Positions 39,613 to 47,803 of a DNA stretch of 64,000 nt are shown piece after piece. The notes beneath the pieces are model-generated. The model made no database searches and was not told the DNA's origin. It saw nothing but the letters and a program-made list of their open reading frames with translations. The first letter of the stretch is position 1; the number at the start of each line of letters is the position of its first letter. Position numbers and translations under genes: made by a program. This DNA comes from Humibacter ginsenosidimutans. Its GTDB lineage: Bacteria > Actinomycetota > Actinomycetes > Actinomycetales > Microbacteriaceae. Where the stretch lies: positions 3,968,001 to 4,032,000 of the forward strand of contig NZ_CP042305.1 in NCBI RefSeq assembly GCF_007859675.1, in the 5' to 3' direction.

Positions 39613-40467
39613 TCAGCGAGCGGTCGCCTCGGTGTCGCCCACGATGAGCGTGCGATAGGCGCGCCGGCGAACCCACTCCGGAACGAGCCGGTAGCCGCCG
39701 CGCACGACGATGTTGCGGGCGAACTGCGCCCGCGAGGTGAACCCTGACGCTCGGAACGCGCGCTGCAGCATCCATTCGCTCTTGAGCAGTTTCAGGCCGC
39801 CGCGCCGTTTGTAGGCGCCCGAGGAGACTCGATAGCGCACCAGCGCCTCTGGCGAGTTGATCGCCCGTACGCCGCCGGCGAGCATGCGGGCGAAGAGCCA
39901 GTAGTCCTCCATCATGCCCAACGGCTGGTAGCCGCCGGCCTTGTCGACGGCAGCTTTCGTGTAGACGACGCTCGGGTGGTTGAACGGATCGTGGAATCGT
40001 GCGTAGGCCCCGATCTCCTCGGGGTCGGTCGGCGGGATGCGCCGTACCCCCAACTGCTCGCCCGCCTCCGTCTCCGTGAACTCGCGAAGGCCGCTGCCCA
40101 CGAGCTCGTATCCCTGCGCGATGAGGTCGAGTTGCACGGTGAAGCGGTTCGGCTCTGACACGTCGTCTGCGTCGATCCGTGCGACGACATCGAAGGCGCA
40201 TTCCGCGAGTCCGGCTGTGAGCGCTTCCGCAAGCCCCCTGTTCTCGGGCAGGATGACGATCTTCAATGGCACCGGAGTCGACTTGTCGAGCTCGGCGATC
40301 GCCGACACGATCGGTGCCGACACTGGCCCGTCTTGCACCAGAACCACTTCGGACGGCGGGAGTGTCTGCTCCATCACGGTGCTGCGGTAGGCGCGAAGGA
40401 GAAACTCCGCGGAGTCTCCGTTGTACACCGGCAAGAGGAGGGAGAACCCAGGCAGAGACGTCGTCAC
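39613..40467 (-). CDS. Glycosyltransferase family 2
   Basis: 284 residues, GTG start overlapping the upstream GT2 stop (GTGA); GAGGGGG precedes it. GT-A fold: FSLLLPVYNGDSAEF, VLVQDGP, and ARIDADDVSEPNRF with the D-x-D metal motif near 95. MMEDYWLFARML supplies the conserved E-D-x-x-L catalytic element. Resembles rhamnosyl/galactosyl transferases of capsule and O-antigen clusters. Probably acts after the GlfT1-like enzyme encoded just upstream. Confidence 0.88.
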   Translation of the reverse strand: MTTSLPGFSLLLPVYNGDSAEFLLRAYRSTVMEQTLPPSEVVLVQDGPVSAPIVSAIAELDKSTPVPLKIVILPENRGLAEALTAGLAECAFDVVARIDADDVSEPNRFTVQLDLIAQGYELVGSGLREFTETEAGEQLGVRRIPPTDPEEIGAYARFHDPFNHPSVVYTKAAVDKAGGYQPLGMMEDYWLFARMLAGGVRAINSPEALVRYRVSSGAYKRRGGLKLLKSEWMLQRAFRASGFTSRAQFARNIVVRGGYRLVPEWVRRRAYRTLIVGDTEATAR

Positions 40468-41414
40468 CCGTCCCCCTCTTCGAAGTCGGCAAGCGAGGCG
40501 GCGACGGAGGCCCCAACGCCGAGCCCGGCCAGGTACTCGCTGTTGCGGTGCGGGCGCGACCGGATGCCGTCCCGCCAGCCGGCACGGAACGTGCGCGCGA
40601 TGGTGGGCCGGTCTGTCGAATGCCGATACGTGCGCAGCCAGCGGCGAGCAGTGGCCGCCAGGTACAATGGGGTCTCGAACCAACTCAGCGCCCTCGAGGC
40701 GCGGAACAGCCAGAGCTTGTTGCGCACCTCGTAATAGAACCGTTCGCCCGGATCCGTGTCGGTGTCGGCTCTGGCCTTGGTCTTGTGCAGCACGACGCTG
40801 TTCGGAACGAACAGTCCGCGTCTCCTGCGCAGGATGCGGGCGGTGAACTCGAAGTCGTCGTTCCAGATGAAGTATTCGGCGACCGGCAGGCCGTCCGTCC
40901 GCACGGCACCGGCATCCACGAGCACCGACACGAACGATGCACTGCGCACGGGCACGCTCTCCGCCGACGCGGCGTCACGACGTTCGCCCGCGGCGGCGAG
41001 CGGTTTGCGGCGCGGTGTGTTCATGGGGTGATCGAGACCATCGGTCCACACGACTCGGGAGGCGAGCAACGCCGGCGTCTCGCGTGACTTCGATCTGGCA
41101 TCCAACATGGCGTGCAAGGCCGTTGGGGTGGGGATCGTGTCGTCGTCCATGATCCAGACGAGATCGGCGTTGTCGGCGGTGATCGCGCGATCGATGCCGA
41201 TCGCGAATCCCCCGGCGCCTCCCGTGTTGACCTCGACCTGAACGAGATCGACATCGGGAAACCGCGCCGTCACCGCATCATGGGTTCCGTCGGTCGAAGC
41301 GTTGTCGACCACGACGATCGCGTCGAGGCTCCGCGTCTGATCGCACAGCGCGGAGAGGCACTCCATGAGCAGATCACGCCGGTTGTAGGCGACGACCACG
41401 GCGACTACGCGCAC
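40464..41414 (-). CDS. Glycosyltransferase family 2, GlfT1-like
   Basis: 316 residues. N-terminal VVAVVVAYNRRDLL, VVDNASTDGTH, and a glycine-rich VNTGGAGGFAIGIDRA segment are hallmarks of the GlfT1/rhamnosyltransferase branch; DLVWIMDDDTIPTP holds the D-D-D metal motif near 98 and YFIWNDDFEFTARI the catalytic acid. In Mycobacterium GlfT1 adds the first Galf residues before GlfT2. The GTG at 41414 is chosen over one at 41468 because GGAGG lies 8 nt before it. A rhamnosyl specificity is an equal alternative. Overlaps the next GT2 by 4 bp. Confidence 0.85.
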   Translation of the reverse strand: MRVVAVVVAYNRRDLLMECLSALCDQTRSLDAIVVVDNASTDGTHDAVTARFPDVDLVQVEVNTGGAGGFAIGIDRAITADNADLVWIMDDDTIPTPTALHAMLDARSKSRETPALLASRVVWTDGLDHPMNTPRRKPLAAAGERRDAASAESVPVRSASFVSVLVDAGAVRTDGLPVAEYFIWNDDFEFTARILRRRRGLFVPNSVVLHKTKARADTDTDPGERFYYEVRNKLWLFRASRALSWFETPLYLAATARRWLRTYRHSTDRPTIARTFRAGWRDGIRSRPHRNSEYLAGLGVGASVAASLADFEEGDG

Positions 41415-41492
41415 TCCTGCACCCTCCGATTCGAGCGACACCGCGAACCGCCGTCGAATGCGAGGCACACCGTGAACGCGCGGGACCGATGG

Positions 41493-41498
41493 AGTTTA
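41493..41498 (-). promoter_or_regulatory. Putative -10 box of the GlfT1-like operon
   Basis: TAAACT on the minus strand, about 80 nt before the GTG at 41414. Confidence 0.35.
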
Positions 41499-41568
41499 TC
41501 GGCAAAGCTTGTGCGGGGTCGGGTCGACGGGCCCGACGGAGCAGTCGTTCGCCGACGTCGTTCAGCGC

Positions 41569-41964
41569 TCAGGATGCGTCGCTCTCGTCGGCGGCGAGAC
41601 GGTCGCCAAGGCCTGCCTGGCGCTCCAGCTCTCTGATGCGCAGTTCTTGCATCGCCGATTGCTCGGCGAGCGCACGCGTCTTGGTCTCCATCGTCGTCAG
41701 CTCAGCGCTGTGCTGCAGACACACGAGGAAGAGGATCGCGATGCTCACGAAGAACACGAGGTTGGTCGGCAACTGCACACCCACGAGATGCGCAGCCCAC
41801 TCGAGCGTCTTGGGAAAGACGCCTGCGATGAGGGCGAGGACACCGGCGATCAACCACCAGAGCGCATGCCGTTCGCGAAGCTTCCCGCGTCGCAACATCT
41901 CGATCACGATGACGAGCACGAGGAGGGCGGCGACGACGCCCAGGATGTAGCTGGCGACGGTCAT
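41569..41964 (-). CDS. DUF2304 domain-containing membrane protein
   Basis: 131 residues. Three hydrophobic helices (about 4-22, 36-53, 68-86) are followed by a C-terminal coiled coil (about 92-122). This is the DUF2304 layout, a family repeatedly found beside DPM-like GT2 genes. The ATG overlaps the GT2 stop (ATGA at 41961-41964) and AAGGAG lies 4 nt upstream. Likely a small membrane partner that anchors or regulates the GT2; activity unknown. Confidence 0.87.
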   Translation of the reverse strand: MTVASYILGVVAALLVLVIVIEMLRRGKLRERHALWWLIAGVLALIAGVFPKTLEWAAHLVGVQLPTNLVFFVSIAILFLVCLQHSAELTTMETKTRALAEQSAMQELRIRELERQAGLGDRLAADESDAS

Positions 41965-42692
41965 GCTGCTCCTTCGGGCATCCGTGCCGTCGGTCTCAGC
42001 AACCCGATCAGCAGCGCGAGGCTCGCGCGACCGAGGTACACGGCGGACTTGAGAGGGTTGTGCGACGGCTTCCCCGTCGTGCGCTCGCGCATCGGAGTGG
42101 GCACCTGCACGATCCGCAGACCCGCTTTCGACGCGATGACGAGTGCCTCGATCGTGTCCCCCAGGTACTCGGCGGGATAATTGGACGCGAAGAGCCGGAC
42201 GGCGCGCGGGCCCATGGCCTTGAAGCCCGAGGTCGTGTCGGTCAGCTTCGTGTGGGCGATGCGACTGAGCACGGAGGCCAGCAGCGACATCGCCCATTTG
42301 CGGGGGCCGCGCACCCTGTAGGTGGCGTCACCGGAGAAGCGGGTGCCGATCACGATGTCGGCCTGCTCGAGATGCCGAAGCAGGGTGGGCACCTCCGACG
42401 GGTAGTGCTGGCCGTCCGAGTCGACCTGCACGACGTTGTCGAAGCCGTTGTCGAGTGCATATCGGAAGCCGAGGCGCATGGCTCCGCCCACTCCGAGATT
42501 GAACGGCAGCTGAGCGACTCTCGCTCCGGCCCGGTTCGCCTCCGACGCCGTGGCGTCCGACGAGCCGTCGTCGATCACCAGGCAGGTGACACCGTGCAGC
42601 GTGCTCAGCACCTCCTCGACGACGGAGGCCACGCTCGCCTGCTCATTGAGCGCAGGCATCACGATGAGAGTGCGCTCGAGCTCGGCTGGCAT
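41961..42692 (-). CDS. DPM-like GT2 (polyprenyl-phosphate sugar synthase)
   Basis: 243 residues. GT-A domain: LIVMPALNEQASV, LVIDDGSSDAT and VVQVDSDGQHYPSEV with the D-x-D motif near 93, then DTTSGFKAMGPRAV. No C-terminal transmembrane helices, so the DUF2304 partner translated from the overlapping gene probably provides the membrane anchor. Expected product: a polyprenyl-phosphate hexose for outer-face GT-C enzymes. A TAGAAT box 7 nt before the ATG suggests a leaderless mRNA. Confidence 0.88.
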   Translation of the reverse strand: MPAELERTLIVMPALNEQASVASVVEEVLSTLHGVTCLVIDDGSSDATASEANRAGARVAQLPFNLGVGGAMRLGFRYALDNGFDNVVQVDSDGQHYPSEVPTLLRHLEQADIVIGTRFSGDATYRVRGPRKWAMSLLASVLSRIAHTKLTDTTSGFKAMGPRAVRLFASNYPAEYLGDTIEALVIASKAGLRIVQVPTPMRERTTGKPSHNPLKSAVYLGRASLALLIGLLRPTARMPEGAA

Positions 42693-42699
42693 GCACGGA

Positions 42700-42705
42700 A
42701 TTCTA
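42700..42705 (-). promoter_or_regulatory. Putative -10 box of the GT2-DUF2304 operon (leaderless)
   Basis: TAGAAT on the minus strand, 7 nt before the ATG at 42692. Confidence 0.45.
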
Positions 42706-42774
42706 CCGGGCGCTCGATCGGTGCGGCCCAGCGCCGCGTGCGACGAGGGTGGCTCCGTGGGGAAGAATCGATGC

Positions 42775-43728
42775 GTGACCGAATCCGCAGCAACCCGCAT
42801 TGTGGCCGTCGTCTCGGTGTTCCATCCGGATACCGAGGTCGCCGTCAATGTGGCGGCCATCGCGGCACAGGCGACCGAGACGATCGTCGTCGATGACGGC
42901 AGCGGGGCCGGCTACGACGACGCCCGCAGCGCGATCACCGCTACGGGGGCACGACTCATCGTGCTCGAAGAGAACGTCGGCATCGCGGCGGCCCTGAATG
43001 CGGGCGTCAAGGCAGTCGAGCTGCACGACGGCGATGTGGTCATCACGTTCGACCAAGACAGCGCTCCACCGGCCGGATTCATCACCGCTCTCGTCGAGAC
43101 TCTGCACGACGCGACGCGCTCCGGCCTCGAGGTCGCGATCGTGGCGCCCGCAACGTTCGCAGGCGTTGACCAGACGGGCGGGGAACTCGCGAACGGGATG
43201 CCGGAGGCTCTGCGCCCGATCCAGTCCGGCATGCTCGTCACGGCGTCGTCGCTGCGCAAGGTCGGACTCTTCGACGAAGGGCTCTTCATCGACCTCGTCG
43301 ACGTCGAGTTCTACCTGCGGATCCGGGCAGCGGGAATGGCCAGCGTCGCCGTGCGCGGACTCGACCTGCCCCACGAGTTGGGCGCCTTCCAGTCGATGAC
43401 CGTGCTCGGGCGGCGCGTCAGCACGACGCTGAGCACGCCGTTCCGCTATTACTACCGATCGCGCAACCGGGTGATCGTCACACGACGGTTTCGGGCCGGC
43501 GCACGCCGGCTGCTTCGCCAGGAGGCGTTTCGCGATTCGGTGCATTTCGTGCTGGCCACGGTTTTCGCCTCGCGGCGCGGCGCGTTCCTCACGCTGCTTC
43601 GTCGCGGACGGCGCGACGGCAGACGGGGAATCACCGGACGCATGCCCGATGACCTGCGTGCGACGGCATCCTCGATCTCCTGGCGCGGTACGCGCGTCGA
43701 GCGGCCGCAGCCGCCAGGGCGCTCCTAG
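42775..43728 (+). CDS. Glycosyltransferase family 2, rhamnosyltransferase-like
   Basis: 317 residues, GTG start. RIVAVVSVFHPDTEV at the N-terminus, VVDDGSG, ENVGIAAALNAGV, then ITFDQDSAPPAGF carrying the D-Q-D metal motif and FIDLVDVEFYLRIRAAG near 180 as the acid/base element. This pattern is that of dTDP-rhamnosyltransferases of the RfbF/WbbL type. The C-terminal 100 residues are basic and probably face the membrane. Its TAG shares the palindrome CTAG with the stop of the convergent GT2 gene. Confidence 0.88.
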   Translation: MTESAATRIVAVVSVFHPDTEVAVNVAAIAAQATETIVVDDGSGAGYDDARSAITATGARLIVLEENVGIAAALNAGVKAVELHDGDVVITFDQDSAPPAGFITALVETLHDATRSGLEVAIVAPATFAGVDQTGGELANGMPEALRPIQSGMLVTASSLRKVGLFDEGLFIDLVDVEFYLRIRAAGMASVAVRGLDLPHELGAFQSMTVLGRRVSTTLSTPFRYYYRSRNRVIVTRRFRAGARRLLRQEAFRDSVHFVLATVFASRRGAFLTLLRRGRRDGRRGITGRMPDDLRATASSISWRGTRVERPQPPGRS

Positions 43729-44747
43729 GGCGCGTTCGTGGAGGCGGGCACGGCGATGGAACGACCGCGCACGAACCAACCGGCGACCCAGCCGCCCAGA
43801 TACTCCACGACGCTGCGTCCCGCCACGAGGCCACGCTTGCGGGCATCACGGATGAACGCGAACGTGTGGGCGAAACCTCGCTTCCGGCCGTAGAGCTCCA
43901 GAAGCAGCTCGACGTCCGCCGACGGCGGGACGCGTCGCGCGAGCGTCTCGACCATGAGCTGGCGCCAGCCGACCGAGACCTTGAACACGGCGCGCGCCAC
44001 AGCGGCCGGACCGTGTCCCCCCTCATAACGGTCCGCGATGGAGCGGACCGTCGCCCAGCTCGACGCGGGGTTGACCGCGCTCGACTCGCTGAGCATCTCA
44101 CCGATCGCATTGCCGCCGTGCTGCACATAGTCCTGCACGACGTCCTGCGTCACCACGGTGCCGGAGGCTGCGGATGCGCAGACCGCGAGCCAGTGGTCGT
44201 GCACCTCCGACGGCGTGGCCAAACGGGGAAAAGGGAGCGCGATGTCGATGAGATCGCGCCGCATGACGCAGATGCCCCCCGTGAACTGATTCGTGAGCGT
44301 GAAGTGCGCCGCCGAGAGGTCCATGCGTTCCGTGTTCGGCGTGATCACTCGACCCGACGGGTATTCCACGACCCGGGCCTGCCCGGAGACCAGCGAGTGG
44401 TTCTCGAGGTGGGGGAGCAGGGTCTCCAGCTTGTTCGGATACCAGTAGTCGTCTTGATCGCTCAGTGCGATCCAGGACGCCCGGGGATCGGATGCCGCGA
44501 CGACCCGTTCGAAGTTGCCGTAGAAGCCGCAACGGTCATCGAAACCGATCACGGTGAATCGGTCGTCGCCCGGCACGGCCAGCGCGACGGATTCCGCGAC
44601 GCGATCGGGTGATCCGTCTGCCGAGATCAGGCATTCGAAATCGGTGTGCGTCTGGGCGGCAATCGACCTCAGCTGCCGAGCGAACAGTTCGGGATCCGGG
44701 TTGTAGGCGGCCATGGCTATCGTTCCGAACGCGGCGCGCTCCTGCAT
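43725..44747 (-). CDS. Glycosyltransferase family 2
   Basis: 340 residues. FGTIAMAAYNPDPELF, LISADGSPDR and WIALSDQDDYWYPNKL with the D-Q-D-D motif near 98 place it among GT2 rhamnosyl/galactosyl transferases; GGICVMRRDLI and HDHWLAVCASA follow. A basic C-terminal helix is present. CGGAGG is 10 nt before the ATG. It is divergent from the first Wzx-type gene and probably extends the repeat unit that Wzx exports. Confidence 0.87.
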   Translation of the reverse strand: MQERAAFGTIAMAAYNPDPELFARQLRSIAAQTHTDFECLISADGSPDRVAESVALAVPGDDRFTVIGFDDRCGFYGNFERVVAASDPRASWIALSDQDDYWYPNKLETLLPHLENHSLVSGQARVVEYPSGRVITPNTERMDLSAAHFTLTNQFTGGICVMRRDLIDIALPFPRLATPSEVHDHWLAVCASAASGTVVTQDVVQDYVQHGGNAIGEMLSESSAVNPASSWATVRSIADRYEGGHGPAAVARAVFKVSVGWRQLMVETLARRVPPSADVELLLELYGRKRGFAHTFAFIRDARKRGLVAGRSVVEYLGGWVAGWFVRGRSIAVPASTNAP

Positions 44748-44798
44748 GCTGATGGTGCCTCCGGTCGGTGGTGTCGCGGATAGCGTGCGGTCAGCCCG

Positions 44799-44804
44799 TA
44801 GACT
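44799..44804 (+). promoter_or_regulatory. Putative -10 box of the first Wzx-type gene
   Basis: TAGACT lies 30 nt before the GTG at 44834; AAGGA is the ribosome site in between. Confidence 0.35.
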
Positions 44805-44833
44805 CCAGAGGTCCGATCCTCAAGGAAAGACCT

Positions 44834-46102
44834 GTGTCCCCGCGCGCGCTCATCAGTATCTCAAAGCGGATCGCGGGGTTCGCCGTTCCCGTCGCCGCGA
44901 GCACCGTGCTCGGCATCGTCACCATCCCGTTGCTGGTCGCATCGCTCGGCGCAGCCGAGTGGGGCTCGCTGGCCGTGGTGCAGGCGACGAGTCAGCTCGT
45001 CGGCATCTTCGTCGCGTTCGGCTGGGGTGCCACGGGGCCGTCCACGGTGGCGTCCACCGCTCGGCAGTTGCGGCCGCAGCTCTACCTGCGCTCCTTGGTG
45101 GCCCGTGTCTATCTCTTCGTCATCGGAGTCGTCGCCGCGGCCGTCATCCTCGCGTTTCTGACCCGCGGCGAGATCGCCGTGTCGGTCGTCGGCGCCGTCA
45201 CCTACCTGCTGCCATTCTTGGGCGCCAGCTGGTATTTCGTCGGTGAGTCGAGGCCATGGCGACTCTTCGTCTGCGACTCGCTGCCGACACTGCTCGGCAC
45301 GCTCGGCGGCCTTGCGGCAGCCGCCGCGACGCGCAATCTGATCGCGTTCCTCATCGTGCAGGCGTGTGGAAGCCTCGTCGCCGTGATCGTGGATGCCGTG
45401 GTCGTGCTGCACGGGTCGGGCGCCACTGTGCGCGGCCTGGCCAGGCCATCCTCGGTGGTCTCCAGCCTTGGCGGCCAGCGCCATGCCGTGACCAGCGCGC
45501 TGACGTCGGGCCTGTACGTCAATCTCCCGCTCCTCTCGATTCAGACCTTCATGCCAGGGTTCGTTCCCGTCTATGCACTTGCGGACCGGTTCTTCAAATA
45601 CGCCAACGTCGCCTTCTCACCGGTGCAGCAGTTCCTGCAGGGCTGGGTCCCCGAGCTGGGGGAGCGCGCGTCCTACTCGCGCATGCGTCACGCCACGGCG
45701 GCGGGTGCAGGTTTCGGGCTGATCGGAGGCATCCTCGTCGCCGTACTCGCCCGTCCCGTCGCGTGGCTGTTGTCGGGCGGTGAGATCCAGGTGCCGTTCT
45801 CACTCAGCATTCCCCTCGGCGTGGCCTTCGTCTTCGTCGCGGCATCGGCCGTGATCGGGTATGCCTGCCTGGTGCCCGTGGGACGCGAGCGGGCTCTCGC
45901 GGCTTCGACCGTCGTCGGGGCCTGTGTCGGCGCGCCGCTCATCATCCTGTTCGCCGCTTTGCATCTGCCCGCGCTCGTCGCGTGGTCTGTCGCGGTCTCC
46001 GAGGCAGTCGTCGCCACCTATCAATATGCCGTGCTGCGCCAGGAACTGGGGCGACGCCTCGGTGCAGCCGAGCCGACCGGCGAGGAGCAGTCGCGTGGCT
46101 GA
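44834..46102 (+). CDS. Polysaccharide flippase, Wzx-like (MOP superfamily)
   Basis: 422 residues, GTG start with AAGGA 7 nt upstream. About 12 transmembrane helices. N-terminal SISKRIAGFAVPVAASTVLGIVTIP and the loop LGAAEWGSLAVVQA are typical of O-antigen translocases; ADRFFKYANVAFSPVQQF is the equivalent of the conserved central segment. Flips lipid-linked repeat units across the membrane. The end overlaps a GT2 gene by 8 bp. A second, related flippase is encoded at 47800-49023. Confidence 0.87.
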   Translation: MSPRALISISKRIAGFAVPVAASTVLGIVTIPLLVASLGAAEWGSLAVVQATSQLVGIFVAFGWGATGPSTVASTARQLRPQLYLRSLVARVYLFVIGVVAAAVILAFLTRGEIAVSVVGAVTYLLPFLGASWYFVGESRPWRLFVCDSLPTLLGTLGGLAAAAATRNLIAFLIVQACGSLVAVIVDAVVVLHGSGATVRGLARPSSVVSSLGGQRHAVTSALTSGLYVNLPLLSIQTFMPGFVPVYALADRFFKYANVAFSPVQQFLQGWVPELGERASYSRMRHATAAGAGFGLIGGILVAVLARPVAWLLSGGEIQVPFSLSIPLGVAFVFVAASAVIGYACLVPVGRERALAASTVVGACVGAPLIILFAALHLPALVAWSVAVSEAVVATYQYAVLRQELGRRLGAAEPTGEEQSRG

Positions 46103-46853
46103 GCGCGAGACCATTTCTGTCAGCGTCTGCATGGCGACATACAACGGCGCGCGTTACGTGGTCGAGCAACTCGATTCGATCCTCGCTCAGCTCCCGCACG
46201 ACGGCGAGGTCGTCGTCGTCGATGATGCCTCCCACGATGAGACGGTCTCGTTGGTGCGCGGCATCGGGGACGCGCGGATCCGCGTCATCGAGCAGAGCGA
46301 GAACAGCGGCTACGTCGCCACCTTCGAGCGCGCGATCGCAGAGGCGCGCGGTGACATCGTCATGCTCAGCGATCAAGACGACGTGTGGGTCGAGGGCCGT
46401 GTCGATGCGCTGCGCGAGGCGCTGACGCGCGCTGAGGTGGTGGCATCCGATCTGGCGTTGTATCCCGATGGTGCGCCGCTGCCGACGCCTTTCGGCGGCA
46501 AGTCATGGCGGCTTCCCTCGCAACCACGGCAGCATCGGTTGCGCAACACGGTGGGCATCCTGGCCGGCGCCATGCCGTATTTCGGATGCGCCATGGCCTT
46601 CAGGCGCTCGGCGGTCTCCTGGGTGCTCCCCTTTCCCTCGTTCCTGGTCGAGTCCCACGACCTGTGGATCGCGTTGTGCGGCAACGCGGCGCGCTCGATG
46701 GGGCACGTGCAAACGGTCACGGTGCTTCGCAGGCTCCACGATTCGAATGCCTCCCCGAGCCGGCCGCGGGGCCCGGTCAGCGTGTTGAGGTCGCGATGGA
46801 TGCTTCTACGGGCGGTTCGCGAAGCGTCGCGTCGTCATCGTCTGCGTGCGTGA
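46095..46853 (+). CDS. Glycosyltransferase family 2
   Basis: 252 residues, GTG start inside the end of the flippase gene, with GAGGAG 8 nt upstream. VSVCMATYNGARYVVEQL, VVVDDASHDET, and IVMLSDQDDVWVEGRV with the D-Q-D-D motif near 92. Similar in motif layout to the GT2 at 43725-44747. Cotranscribed with the flippase. A symmetrical hairpin follows 13 bp after the stop. Confidence 0.88.
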   Translation: MAERETISVSVCMATYNGARYVVEQLDSILAQLPHDGEVVVVDDASHDETVSLVRGIGDARIRVIEQSENSGYVATFERAIAEARGDIVMLSDQDDVWVEGRVDALREALTRAEVVASDLALYPDGAPLPTPFGGKSWRLPSQPRQHRLRNTVGILAGAMPYFGCAMAFRRSAVSWVLPFPSFLVESHDLWIALCGNAARSMGHVQTVTVLRRLHDSNASPSRPRGPVSVLRSRWMLLRAVREASRRHRLRA

Positions 46854-46865
46854 CGACGCACGCCA

Positions 46866-46897
46866 ACCGGCACCGCGACGACTGTCGGAGTGCCGGT
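46866..46897. terminator. Bidirectional hairpin between convergent GT2 genes
   Basis: Outer stem ACCGGCAC / GTGCCGGT (8 bp) and inner stem CGAC / GTCG around the loop GACT, with 2-nt internal mismatches. It lies between stops at 46853 and 46922 and could end transcription from both sides. Confidence 0.6.
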
Positions 46898-46921
46898 CTG
46901 CGCCGTCTCGTGTGGCGGCGC

Positions 46922-47803
46922 TCAGCGCACGATGTGTTTCATGAGGCTGCGGATGCCGGCCATGTCGCCGTGCGCCGCAGCCGCAGCCAGACGGGTGACG
47001 GCGTTCAGCCGCGATGTCCAGTGGCGGCGAGCTGCGCGCTCAGCGTGGTGCCATCCCATGTCGTCGCAGCGTTGCGCGGTGTGCGCGAAAAGCGCTGCCT
47101 CCTCCGCGAAGCGTGTCCCGTCGGTGGCAGTCCATGACGAAACGCTGGCCTCGTGTCGGCGATATTCGAACGTCGTCGCGTCGTCGAGCGCGAGCGTTCC
47201 ACCGTCGAGCACGATGTCCAGCTGCAGGGCGAGATCGAGAACGACTCCGTACTCTTCGCGGAACCCGTAGGAGGCGAGTCGATCGCGCCGCCAACAGATC
47301 GACGGAAAGTAGGTCCAGTTGCCGCGCAGCAGTCCGGCGGCCAGCGGTTCGCCGCTCAGGACTGTCGGTGCGGTGGTGTGCGGACGTAGCCGTGCTTTGA
47401 GCCGGTCGGCCAGGGGCATCCGCTCGCGCCCGTCCGCTCCGATCACCGCGACGCCCGGCTGGAAGTAGGAGGCGTCCGGATAACGGTCGATGAGGGCGCG
47501 CATCTTCGCCACGTAATCGGCGCGCATGATGTCGTCGCACCCCATGATGACCACATGATCGGCGGTGGCCAGCTCGATAGACCGTTGGAAATTGCCGGTC
47601 ACTCCCAGGTTCTGAGGGTTGCGCACGTAGCTGACGTTCGGGTCGGCGAGAGACTCGACCCAACGACCCGGTTCCGGGTCGGGATAGTGGTCGTCGATCA
47701 CCGTGAGATGCCAGCCATCCGACGCCTGGCGCACGACGCTGCGGACGGCGTCCCGAAGCAGCACGGGGTCCCCGTAGAACGGCATCATGATGTCGATCGT
47801 CAC
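46922..47803 (-). CDS. Glycosyltransferase family 2
   Basis: 293 residues, GTG start overlapping the upstream flippase stop (GTGA). TIDIMMPFYGDPVLLRDAV, VIDDHYPDPEPG, NLGVTGNFQRSIELA and HVVIMGCDDIMRADYV with the C-D-D metal-binding position near 92. Acceptor-side segments continue to about 200, then a helical tail. The same flippase-GT2 pairing occurs in the neighbouring plus-strand operon, so the two units look like parallel modules. Confidence 0.87.
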   Translation of the reverse strand: MTIDIMMPFYGDPVLLRDAVRSVVRQASDGWHLTVIDDHYPDPEPGRWVESLADPNVSYVRNPQNLGVTGNFQRSIELATADHVVIMGCDDIMRADYVAKMRALIDRYPDASYFQPGVAVIGADGRERMPLADRLKARLRPHTTAPTVLSGEPLAAGLLRGNWTYFPSICWRRDRLASYGFREEYGVVLDLALQLDIVLDGGTLALDDATTFEYRRHEASVSSWTATDGTRFAEEAALFAHTAQRCDDMGWHHAERAARRHWTSRLNAVTRLAAAAAHGDMAGIRSLMKHIVR

